From Bacilli bacterium (lineage in GTDB: Bacteria; Bacillota_I; Bacilli_A; RF39; UBA660): a stretch of DNA of 59,283 bases. Location: the NCBI GenBank assembly GCA_028693035.1, contig JAQUWE010000007.1:1-59283 (forward strand), in the 5' to 3' direction. The stretch's first letter is position 1, and each line of letters begins with the position of its first letter. Position numbers and translations under genes: made by a program. Positions 52,107 through 59,283 of the stretch are shown here, one piece after another. The notes below the pieces were generated by a model. That model was given only the letters and a program-made list of their open reading frames with translations, had not been told where the DNA came from and made no database searches.

Positions 52107-54716
52107 TTCTCGAATTGCTTCTAATATATTTTCTTTTTTAATTCTAGAAGAGGCATACATCATTGTCATAAATACAATAACAAATACACCTGCTGTCGCA
52201 ATTAAAATACTACGTAATGGAAATAAGAACGAATTTGATGTCACTATATTTCCAAACTGTGTACCAAATAAATATGTGATTAAAAGAGATACTGGAATTC
52301 CATAAAGAAGTGATTTAAGTCCAAAGAAGATACTTTCAAAATATAGTATTTTATTAAATCCTCTTGGCGTAAGTCCCATACTTCTTAACATGGCAAATTC
52401 TTTTCTACGAAGTGCAATACTTGTATTGATGGTATTGAAAACACTGGTTACACCAATTAATGTTACAAGTGTGATAAATCCATACAGTAATAATTTCATT
52501 ACAAATAATAGATTTTTTTGTAATTGTAGAGCTTCTACTACATTGAGATATGAGAAGTTTTCAAAAGTATTGCTTTTTTCTAATTCTTTTAAAGTTTTAT
52601 CTAAGTTTTTAAATTCTGGTGCTTTAATAAAAATCGTATAAGAACTTGCATTCTCATCTGATAATTGGCTTGTAATATTTTTATAAGCTTCATTTGATAC
52701 AATTACATTTTGTACATTTATATACTCTGTATTGCCTAGTGCGAATGGAGCTTTTTTAGCTTCTTTGATATTTTTTACAGTGCCTACTTTTTCTTTAGAA
52801 AGAGTGGTTTCTCCTTCTTTGTTTTCCGTAGTTTCACTGGTTACGACGTTCTCTTCTTTCAATTCATATACATCTAAAGTACTTGGTATAGTACTTAAAA
52901 TGCGAAATTTACTTACTTTTCTGGTTCCATTTTTATAAACGATATTTTTGGTTTGATTTAATAATAAAGTGTCTCCATAAGTAAGGTGATTGTTAGCAAG
53001 TGCTTCTTTATAAGCTTTTTCATCCATTTTGATCAGTTGGATATAAGAGTAGTTATCTTCCTTAGAACCGTTGCCACTGCTTTCATTTGCACTTTTTGTT
53101 TCTTCTGACCAGTAAGGTTCTAAATAATCTGTCGCAATATGGGTAGTTTCTATTTGAACAGCTTTTTTAGTTTCTTCATTTTGAAGAATTTTGTTATACA
53201 ATTTTTGTACTTCTGTTTCATCTTTACTATCGATATAAATCATTAGATCATAATCTGGATTGGTAACCATATCATTGCTTGTTGAAATTCCATATTCCAT
53301 TAAGCTTGAGAAGGAAACAAATAATACAATACTCATAAATAAAGAGATGATTGTGATTCTATATTTCTTTTTATTTCTTTTGATATTTTTAAGAGCAATT
53401 TCTCCTTCGATACCAAATATTTTTTTAATAAATTTGGGTGTTCTTAACTTTTTCCCTTTTATTTTAATATCATCATTTTGACGGATAGCTTCTATTGGTG
53501 TAATTTTACTTGCCTTTTTAGCGGGTAAGAAAGCTGATAAGAAAATAACAACAACCATGAAAATGACAGGGATAATAATATAAACGGGATAAATAGATAA
53601 AACAAGAGGGAAATCAAAGACATTAGGTAATAATTGATTGATAATCATAAGAACGGTTCCAATGCCTACAATCGCACCTATAATACCAAGTGGAATTCCT
53701 ATAATTCCAATGGCACATGCTTCAAAGAAAACCGTATGTCTAATTTGTTTACGAGTCGCTCCTATACTTGAGAAAAGTCCAAATTGTTTCTTTCTTTCCA
53801 TAACAGAGATTGCGAATGAATTATAAATAACAACAATGCATCCTACTGAAATTAAAGCAAGTACAATTAAGATAATACCTATCATAGAGTCTAAGATATT
53901 GGTATATCTGCTTTCTCCATATACAGAAAGTAAGCTATCATTATAATGCACTCTTTTTCCTATTTCTGCTTTTGGAATGCCTAAATGTAGAGCTAGTTTA
54001 TCTGCTTTATCATAGATGTCTTTGGTATTTTTATATGTAATATAAGCATCTACAATATCTGTGTTTTCTATTTTTTCACTTTTACTAAAAATCATGTATC
54101 CAGGAGAAGAGTATCCTTCTAAATAGGTTCTCTCTACAATTCCTACAATTTTATAAGTTTTGTGTTTGGTATTGGTAAGAGTTTCTCCTTCTATATAAGC
54201 TCTTTGGTAAGAAGAATCTTCTTCCTCACCGGCTGGAGGCGTTTGTCTATCTCCTACTTCTGTCTCTAAAGTATCTCCCACTTTATAAGAAAGTCCTCCA
54301 TTGCTTTTTAAATGTCCTGAGATAACAACTTCTGTCGTATTTTCAGGGAGTCTTCCATCGGTAAGTTTTAAACTTTCTAAAAGTCCTTTACTTCCTTCTG
54401 AAATCAAAAGATATGGTTTATAGGAATTGGTACTTTCTATTTTTGCATACCCTAAATCTTTTTTATACAAAGCAGATTCAAGTTCTACATTGTTTTCAAG
54501 TATTTTTAATTTAGAACCTTCTATACCATCCATAGAAACGTGCTGGGAACCGTTGTGTGCAGAAATAGTCTTAATATTATTGTCTCTTAAAGAGGCAAAT
54601 AAAAGGCCAATTCCTACCATAAGGGCAGTTGATAAAATCACACCCATTATTGTGACAATGGTTCTTTTTTTATTCATGGTAAGGTGTTTCATTGTCAGTT
54701 TGTTTAATATCTTCAC
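52095..54716 (-). CDS. FtsX/MacB-type ABC transporter permease with two large external domains
   Basis: Permease of 873 aa: helix 1 near 18-37, an external domain (about 45-270), three helices (about 272-405), helix 5 near 450-470, a second external domain (about 475-750) and three final helices. Both FtsX domains show the FGLFSSIGATRKQI or FAMLRSMGLTPRGF element after a helix. It works with the ATPase gene upstream, which ends directly before it. Such exporters handle antimicrobial peptides or lipoproteins. It is in one locus with a two-component system, so it is probably induced by envelope stress. Real substrate unknown. Confidence 0.88.
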   Translation of the reverse strand: MKILNKLTMKHLTMNKKRTIVTIMGVILSTALMVGIGLLFASLRDNNIKTISAHNGSQHVSMDGIEGSKLKILENNVELESALYKKDLGYAKIESTNSYKPYLLISEGSKGLLESLKLTDGRLPENTTEVVISGHLKSNGGLSYKVGDTLETEVGDRQTPPAGEEEDSSYQRAYIEGETLTNTKHKTYKIVGIVERTYLEGYSSPGYMIFSKSEKIENTDIVDAYITYKNTKDIYDKADKLALHLGIPKAEIGKRVHYNDSLLSVYGESRYTNILDSMIGIILIVLALISVGCIVVIYNSFAISVMERKKQFGLFSSIGATRKQIRHTVFFEACAIGIIGIPLGIIGAIVGIGTVLMIINQLLPNVFDFPLVLSIYPVYIIIPVIFMVVVIFLSAFLPAKKASKITPIEAIRQNDDIKIKGKKLRTPKFIKKIFGIEGEIALKNIKRNKKKYRITIISLFMSIVLFVSFSSLMEYGISTSNDMVTNPDYDLMIYIDSKDETEVQKLYNKILQNEETKKAVQIETTHIATDYLEPYWSEETKSANESSGNGSKEDNYSYIQLIKMDEKAYKEALANNHLTYGDTLLLNQTKNIVYKNGTRKVSKFRILSTIPSTLDVYELKEENVVTSETTENKEGETTLSKEKVGTVKNIKEAKKAPFALGNTEYINVQNVIVSNEAYKNITSQLSDENASSYTIFIKAPEFKNLDKTLKELEKSNTFENFSYLNVVEALQLQKNLLFVMKLLLYGFITLVTLIGVTSVFNTINTSIALRRKEFAMLRSMGLTPRGFNKILYFESIFFGLKSLLYGIPVSLLITYLFGTQFGNIVTSNSFLFPLRSILIATAGVFVIVFMTMMYASSRIKKENILEAIREENI

Positions 54717-55397
54717 TTACGCCACCTTCTCATCGCTGGTAATATGTCCATCTTCTAGTGTAATAATACGGTCTGCTGATAAAGCTAGATTGTGATCATG
54801 GGTAATCATAATAATGGTTTGCCCATATTTTTTATTTGACAATTTTAAAAGTTCAATAATTTCTTTAGAAGTTTTACTGTCTAGATTTCCAGTAGGTTCA
54901 TCTGCCAATAAGATAGCAGGTCTATTCATTAAAGCTCTACCAATCGATACTCTTTGTTGTTGCCCACCTGATAATTCATTTGGCAAATGACTGATTCTTT
55001 TTTCAAGACCTAATGTATCAATAAGTTCTTTTAAATACACTTCATCTACTTGTTTATTATCTAATAAAATGGGTAATGTAATATTTTCTTTGACATTTAA
55101 AATAGGAATTAAATTATAAAATTGATAGATAAGCCCTACTTGTCTACGTCTAAAAATAGCAAGATTGGTTTCATTCAATTTATAAACATCCTCAGAATCT
55201 ACATAAATTTTACCGGCTGTTGGACGGTCTACTCCACCTAAAAGATGAAGAAGTGTAGATTTACCACTACCACTTGATCCAACAATCGCAACAAATTCTC
55301 CTTTATTTACAGAAAATGATAAGTGATCGAGTGCGGTTACCTTCGTCTCCCCTTTTCCGTATATTTTTGTAAGTCCTTCGACTTTTAATATTTCCAT
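54717..55397 (-). CDS. MacB/LolD-type ABC transporter ATPase
   Basis: ATPase subunit, 226 aa. Walker A GSSGSGKSTLLHLLGG near 37-52, Q-loop YQFYNLIP near 90, signature LSGGQQQRVSIGRAL near 142-156, Walker B ILLADEPTGNLDSKT near 161-175 and the switch His in MITHDHNLA. This subfamily pairs with FtsX-type permeases, and the permease gene follows without a gap. AGGAGGATATGT precedes the ATG. The promoter region carries an inverted repeat likely bound by the response regulator. Confidence 0.93.
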   Translation of the reverse strand: MEILKVEGLTKIYGKGETKVTALDHLSFSVNKGEFVAIVGSSGSGKSTLLHLLGGVDRPTAGKIYVDSEDVYKLNETNLAIFRRRQVGLIYQFYNLIPILNVKENITLPILLDNKQVDEVYLKELIDTLGLEKRISHLPNELSGGQQQRVSIGRALMNRPAILLADEPTGNLDSKTSKEIIELLKLSNKKYGQTIIMITHDHNLALSADRIITLEDGHITSDEKVA

Positions 55398-55421
55398 ACA
55401 TATCCTCCTTTTTCTTCTTCC

Positions 55422-55427
55422 ATTATA
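55422..55427 (-). promoter_or_regulatory. -10 box of the ABC exporter promoter
   Basis: Minus-strand TATAAT with no recognisable -35 box at 16-18 nt. This is typical of activator-dependent promoters; the inverted repeat at 55462-55475 lies in the right place for an activator. Confidence 0.5.
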
Positions 55428-55461
55428 GTAAAGGTATATGACTTTACTATGACAAATAGAG

Positions 55462-55475
55462 TGACAAATCTGTCA
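55462..55475 (-). promoter_or_regulatory. Inverted repeat TGACA-N4-TGTCA, candidate response regulator operator
   Basis: Perfect TGACA (55462-55466), AATC, TGTCA (55471-55475). It resembles the operators of BceR-type regulators (TnACA-N4-TGTAA) that drive peptide-sensing ABC exporters. It is centred about 53 nt before the expected start. A further TTGTCA half-site lies between it and the -10 box. Confidence 0.6.
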
Positions 55476-55480
55476 TATAC

Positions 55481-56707
55481 TTACACGACTTTTTTATAGA
55501 TGCGAACAGAAAAGACTGTGCCCTGTCCTTTTTGGCTTCTTACTGTAATATCTCCATGTTCTTTTTGTAAAATCATAAAAGCCATATTGAGTCCAATTCC
55601 TATACTTTCTTTATTACTATTTCCTTTGTAAAATCTTTTAAAAATATTTCTTTGGTCTTTTTCATCCATACCTTCTCCTTGGTCTTCAATATTGATTTCT
55701 GTATAAAGAGAGTTATCTATGTAAGAAACCGTAATGGTCGTGCCTTCTGCACTGTGCTCATGAGCATTTTTTAAAATATTAAGTAAAGCTTCTGCTGTCC
55801 AATGAAAGTCAGCTTGCATTGTTATATTTTTATTTCCTTCTATTTTTACTTTTTGTTTTTTTAGTTCTAAAGCGATTTCAATTGGTTCTAATGCTTTTTG
55901 AATTAGTTCTTGTACATTGACACATTCTTTCTTTAAAACAATAGTTCCACTATCTAAACGAGAGATTTTAAGTAAAGAAGAAACAAGCCATTCAATTCTT
56001 TCTAATTGTTTTCTATTTTTTAAAACAAAATTTTGTCTTACATCCACTTCTAGTTTATCGTCCATTAATAAATCACTAATCACATACATACTGGTAAGGG
56101 GTGTTTTTAATTGGTGTGAAATGTCTGATAAAACATTTTCTAAATCTTGTTTTGCTTTTTGATCTTGTTCACTTTGATTTTTAAGTAAAACAGTAATTCT
56201 ATAAATATCATTTTTTAAATTACTCATCGTTCCTTCATCATAGTCTCTAATATCCATAGAGTAATCTCCATTTAAGAGGTTTACCATATAGGTATTGATT
56301 TCTTCAACCTTTTTATGTTGTCTTTTGATAAAGTAATAATAGGCCGCTGTCAGTACAGTAAAGAGAATGATAACGAGTAAAAAATTGTAGAAAAAGATAT
56401 CTTGTTTTAAGGAAGTAAGCTGATTCATGTAATCCAAACTATCAATATCCATAAGTCCATATTTTTCTAGAATTTGATTTCCTTTTTCTGTACTTTTATT
56501 TCCTTTGACAATCGAATCAATAATGTCTTCTTCTACTTCTGGATGTTTTTCTATAATATCAGAAATAATTTGGCTATTGTTTTGGATAAAAGCATTTTTA
56601 TATTGCATGTAAATGACATTATTAAAAGCTATCATGCACAAAAAAACAAAGAAAAGCAAAAACAGTTCTGTTATAAAAAATCTTTTTAATTCTTTATTAT
56701 GAATCAT
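55481..56707 (-). CDS. Sensor histidine kinase
   Basis: Two membrane helices (about 10-32 and 103-126) enclose an external sensor of about 70 residues. HAMP-like and coiled-coil regions follow, then DHp with the phosphorylated His in DISHQLKTPLTSMYV near 196-210, and a HATPase domain with ILKNAHEHS (N box), DQGEGM (G1) and SIGIGLNMAF (G2). The length is 408 aa. It is longer than the intramembrane-sensing BceS kinases, so it may sense a ligand directly. It starts immediately after the regulator stop codon. Confidence 0.92.
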   Translation of the reverse strand: MIHNKELKRFFITELFLLFFVFLCMIAFNNVIYMQYKNAFIQNNSQIISDIIEKHPEVEEDIIDSIVKGNKSTEKGNQILEKYGLMDIDSLDYMNQLTSLKQDIFFYNFLLVIILFTVLTAAYYYFIKRQHKKVEEINTYMVNLLNGDYSMDIRDYDEGTMSNLKNDIYRITVLLKNQSEQDQKAKQDLENVLSDISHQLKTPLTSMYVISDLLMDDKLEVDVRQNFVLKNRKQLERIEWLVSSLLKISRLDSGTIVLKKECVNVQELIQKALEPIEIALELKKQKVKIEGNKNITMQADFHWTAEALLNILKNAHEHSAEGTTITVSYIDNSLYTEINIEDQGEGMDEKDQRNIFKRFYKGNSNKESIGIGLNMAFMILQKEHGDITVRSQKGQGTVFSVRIYKKVV

Positions 56708-57385
56708 TTAAACACCTACTTTGTATCCGAGTCCACGAACGGTTAAAATCAGTTCTGGATTATTAGGATCTTCTTCAATTTTTTCTCTAATTCTTTTGAT
56801 ATAAACGGTTAAAGTATTGTCGTTGACATAGGCTTCATTGACATCCCAAATGTCAGCAAGGATTTTTTCTCTTGTAAAAACAGTACCTGGATTCAGAGCC
56901 AAAATTAAAAGAATTTTGTATTCAAGCGCGGTTAGCATTACATCTACCCCATTTTTAAATACTTTTGCTTGTTTCATATCAATGGTAATGTTTTTAAGTT
57001 CAATCACATTAGAAGTTAAGTTTTTGGCAGTTCTTCTAAGGACATTTTTGATTCTAGAAACAAGCTCCCTTGCTTTAAATGGCTTTGTAATATAATCATC
57101 TGCTCCCATATCAAGACCCATAACAACAGAAACTTCTAAATCGTTTGCGGTCAAGAAAATAATAGGAATGTCTTTATATTCTTTGATTTTTTTAAACAAA
57201 TCAAATCCTGTTCCATCTGGCAAATTGATGTCTAATAAAATTAAATCTGGTTCTTTTTCTCTTACAAGTTCCATAGTGCCTGCACATTTGTTATTTTCAA
57301 AAACAACAAATTCTTCTTGTTTTAAATAATAGTGTAGTCCTAAACGGATTGTTTCATCATCTTCGACCATTAATATTTTGCTCAT
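56708..57385 (-). CDS. OmpR-family response regulator
   Basis: Receiver domain (1-118) with phosphoacceptor Asp in LILLDINLPDGTG near 48-60, the acidic pair near residue 8-10 (VEDDE), Thr in FLTAND and Lys in ITKPFKARE. Winged helix C-terminus with KIREKIEEDP and TVRGLGYKVGV. The length is 225 aa. ATG at 57385 with CAGGTGATACT upstream, and a TATAAT box 15 nt before that. The two-component system and ABC exporter are adjacent and in the same direction. Confidence 0.94.
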   Translation of the reverse strand: MSKILMVEDDETIRLGLHYYLKQEEFVVFENNKCAGTMELVREKEPDLILLDINLPDGTGFDLFKKIKEYKDIPIIFLTANDLEVSVVMGLDMGADDYITKPFKARELVSRIKNVLRRTAKNLTSNVIELKNITIDMKQAKVFKNGVDVMLTALEYKILLILALNPGTVFTREKILADIWDVNEAYVNDNTLTVYIKRIREKIEEDPNNPELILTVRGLGYKVGV

Positions 57386-57447
57386 AGTATCACCTGGTTC
57401 CATTATACTATAAAAGAATTATTTTTACGTGAATAAATCGTAACAAT

Positions 57448-57480
57448 CAAAAAAAGACAAGATTTTTTTCTACTTGTCTT
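57448..57480 (-). terminator. Terminator after uvrC
   Basis: Minus-strand AAAGACAAG pairs with CTTGTCTTT around an 11-nt loop, followed by Ts; overlaps the stop codon. Confidence 0.8.
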
Positions 57481-59197
57481 TTTCTTTTCTTTCTTTTAAA
57501 AAGTGCAGTACATTTTCTGCGACTCCATAAGGTAGAATTTTAGATAATTCTTCTGCACTTTGCGAAGAAAGTCTATCTATTGTATGGTATTTCTTTAATA
57601 ATTCATTTTTTCGTTTGGCACCAATGCCTTCTATACTATCTAAGATACTTTCTAAAGAGCCTTTACTTCTTAATTTCTTATGATAACTAATGGTAAAGTT
57701 ATGGACTTCATCTTGCATTCTTTCTAAATAGTAAAAAACATTGCTTTTGCGGTCAATTGGGATTTCTCTGATAGGTTCTCCTACTAATAAAGCATTGGTA
57801 GCGTGGCGGTCATCTTTTTTAAGACCCGCTACTTTAATAGTAAGCCCTAGAGACTCTAAAACCTCTCTTGCGATATGCATCTGACCAATTCCACCATCAA
57901 CAATAATCAAATCCGGCTTAGGAAGGTTTTCTTTTAATACTCTAAAATATCTTCTATAAACGACTTCTCTCATCGTTCCATAATCATCATTTTTATCATT
58001 GGTGATTTTGAATTTACGATAATCATTTTTAGAAGGTTTTCCTTCTTTAAATACAACCATTCCAGATACATTGAAGGAACCAAAAAGATTGGAGTTATCA
58101 AAAAGTTCAATACGATCTAAATGAGGTAAATCTAGTAATTTTCTTAATTCTTCATTGGCTTCACTTGTTTTTTCTTCATTTTTTTGAATGAGTTCAAATT
58201 GTTCACTTAAAGCGTTGGCTGCATTTTTATTGGCCATTTCAATTAATTTCTTTTTGACACCTTTGATAGGTGCTTTTACAGATATTTTGAAATAATCTTC
58301 TAAAAGTTCTGTATTTACAATACTAGGTACTAAGATTTCTTTAGGTAAAAGGAAATGCTTTTCATAAAATTTAGCGATATAACGTGTTAATTCTTCTTCT
58401 GGTTCATCTATTAAAGGAATGATTTTGTAGTGTCTCTCTAGTATTTTAGAACTTCTAATAAAGAAGACTTGCACAGATAAATAGCCCTTGCTGACATGGT
58501 AACCAAAAATATCACGATCTACTGTATCTGAAATCTCTACTTTTTGTTTTTGTAAGGTTACTTTTATATAATCTAGTAAGTCTTTTAATTCTTTTGCTTT
58601 TTCAAAATTTAATTTTTGACTTTCAAACTGCATTTCTGTAGTTAGTTTTTCAGTAACAATGGAATCATCTCCTTTTAAAAATCTGATGATTTCATTTTCC
58701 ATTTGTTTGATTTTACTTTCTTCTACATCAAGGGCACAATATCCTAAACACTGTCCTATATGATAATATAAGCAAGGCTTTTTTTGGTATGTTTTGCACT
58801 TTCGAAGAGGGTAAATACGATTTAATAGATTGACTGTATTTCTAGCTGCATAGACATTGGGATAAGGCCCATAAAGTCTTAAATTATTTCCTTTTTTACG
58901 GGCTAAATTACGAACGATTAAAAGTCTTGGTACTTTTTCATTGGTCAGTTCTATATAAGGGTAAGATTTATCATCTCTTAGGAGGATATTGTATTTAGGA
59001 TCGTATTTTTTTATTAGATTTAACTCTAAAATAAGGGATTCTGTTTCACTTCCAACAATGATATATTCAAAATCTACAATTTCACTAACCAATTTGGCTG
59101 TTTTACCGGTATGGGTGCCTCTAAAATAAGAGGTCTGTTTATTTTTAAGTTTTTTGGCTTTTCCAACATAGATAATAAGGCCGTGTTTGGTTTTCAT
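57470..59197 (-). CDS. uvrC: Excinuclease ABC subunit UvrC, N-terminus interrupted by a stop codon
   Basis: Nuclease that makes both incisions in UvrABC repair. Present are IIYVGKAKKLKN near 8-19, the GIY-YIG glutamate region ETESLILE near 51, the UVR motif (EKAKELKDLLDYI) near 200, the RNase H-like 5' incision domain with LFDNSNLFGSFNVSGMVV and IVDGGIGQM, and a C-terminal helix-hairpin-helix (DSIEGIGAKR). The same frame extends upstream to an ATG at 59254 with a perfect AGGAGG. Codon 3 of that extension is TAA (59246-59248), after which IKHKLVLDLTNQGCYPM leads into this ORF. The expected arginine of LKNR is lysine. The 575-aa product lacks the first GIY strand. Confidence 0.85.
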   Translation of the reverse strand: MKTKHGLIIYVGKAKKLKNKQTSYFRGTHTGKTAKLVSEIVDFEYIIVGSETESLILELNLIKKYDPKYNILLRDDKSYPYIELTNEKVPRLLIVRNLARKKGNNLRLYGPYPNVYAARNTVNLLNRIYPLRKCKTYQKKPCLYYHIGQCLGYCALDVEESKIKQMENEIIRFLKGDDSIVTEKLTTEMQFESQKLNFEKAKELKDLLDYIKVTLQKQKVEISDTVDRDIFGYHVSKGYLSVQVFFIRSSKILERHYKIIPLIDEPEEELTRYIAKFYEKHFLLPKEILVPSIVNTELLEDYFKISVKAPIKGVKKKLIEMANKNAANALSEQFELIQKNEEKTSEANEELRKLLDLPHLDRIELFDNSNLFGSFNVSGMVVFKEGKPSKNDYRKFKITNDKNDDYGTMREVVYRRYFRVLKENLPKPDLIIVDGGIGQMHIAREVLESLGLTIKVAGLKKDDRHATNALLVGEPIREIPIDRKSNVFYYLERMQDEVHNFTISYHKKLRSKGSLESILDSIEGIGAKRKNELLKKYHTIDRLSSQSAEELSKILPYGVAENVLHFLKERKEKDK

Positions 59198-59245
59198 TGG
59201 GTAGCATCCTTGGTTAGTTAGATCAAGGACTAATTTGTGCTTGAT

Positions 59246-59248
59246 TTA
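59246..59248 (-). other. In-frame TAA at codon 3 of the natural uvrC reading frame
   Basis: Minus-strand AAAGGAGGAAATCT is followed by ATG (59252-59254), GAT and TAA. The frame continues open into uvrC with residues matching the family's PGCYLM segment. The natural start thus reads Met-Asp-stop. Confidence 0.85.
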
Positions 59249-59283
59249 ATCCATAGATTTCCTCCTTTCTATTATTATTATAC

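Noticed and set aside
59246-59248. Reassigned stop codon (TAA as sense)
   Set aside because: TAA serves as a normal stop in many genes of the window, including sigG and rnhC, so an altered code cannot explain the uvrC stop.
1-59283. CRISPR arrays, insertion sequences, prophage, tRNA or rRNA genes
   Set aside because: No regularly spaced repeats, transposase or integrase motifs, or tRNA-like cloverleaf with a TTCRANNC arm were seen in the intergenic gaps.

Overview
AT-rich chromosomal segment of an endospore-forming, Gram-positive-type low-GC Bacillota, most likely a Bacilli/Erysipelotrichia-like anaerobe. No rRNA or tRNA allows a genus call. The spore-former assignment rests on sigG, sigE with its protease gene spoIIGA, spoIVB, a YlmC/YmxH gene and two CotF-like coat genes. 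Division and wall genes (ftsA, ftsZ, divIB, murB, murC, murG, mreC, mreD) and AddAB in place of RecBCD fit the same group. Almost every gene is on the minus strand. The five plus-strand genes are sigG, an acyltransferase, the two coat genes and rnhC.

Layout. 1-7.8 kb: queH, a rhomboid protease, rluD, lspA, helD with an attenuator-like leader, an ApbE-like protein, a lipid glycosyltransferase and ylmC. 7.9-9.8 kb: three unrecognised genes. One is split by a -1 frameshift exactly at a T TTA AAG heptamer; the other two are paralogues, one carrying a tandem duplication. 9.9-11.9 kb: sigG, then convergently oapA and the large structured OLE RNA with its own strong promoter. 12-19.8 kb: cell-surface glycan genes (acyltransferases, an Alg13/Alg14-like pair, GT4 and GT2 enzymes, a phosphodiester glycosidase and an anchored surface protein). 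19.9-26.8 kb: spoIVB, nusB-xseA-xseB, mreCD, radC, a SPOR-like protein, a DUF212 membrane protein and the coat pair. 26.8-37.5 kb: mutL, a pilin-like secreted protein, addBA and murC. 37.6-45 kb: sigE-spoIIGA, mtaB, rsmE, trxA, cvpA and rnhC. 45-52 kb: a polysaccharide deacetylase and a dcw remnant (murG-murB-divIB, then ftsA-ftsZ under their own promoter). 52-59 kb: a two-component system with an ABC exporter, and uvrC.

The most notable element is the OLE RNA/OapA ribonucleoprotein locus at 10.66-11.92 kb. An RNA of about 595 nt is transcribed from a near-consensus sigma-A promoter, is closed by a 9-bp terminal helix and contains many internal hairpins. It lies directly upstream of the gene for its membrane partner OapA. 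Other points worth checking are the in-frame stop at codon 3 of the uvrC reading frame together with a lost GIY-YIG arginine, the frameshifted gene at 7.9-8.5 kb, the helD leader, and a TGACA-N4-TGTCA operator in front of the ABC exporter.

Many genes use a GGTGAT-type Shine-Dalgarno whose GTG imitates a start codon. Where that happens I moved the start to the downstream ATG.
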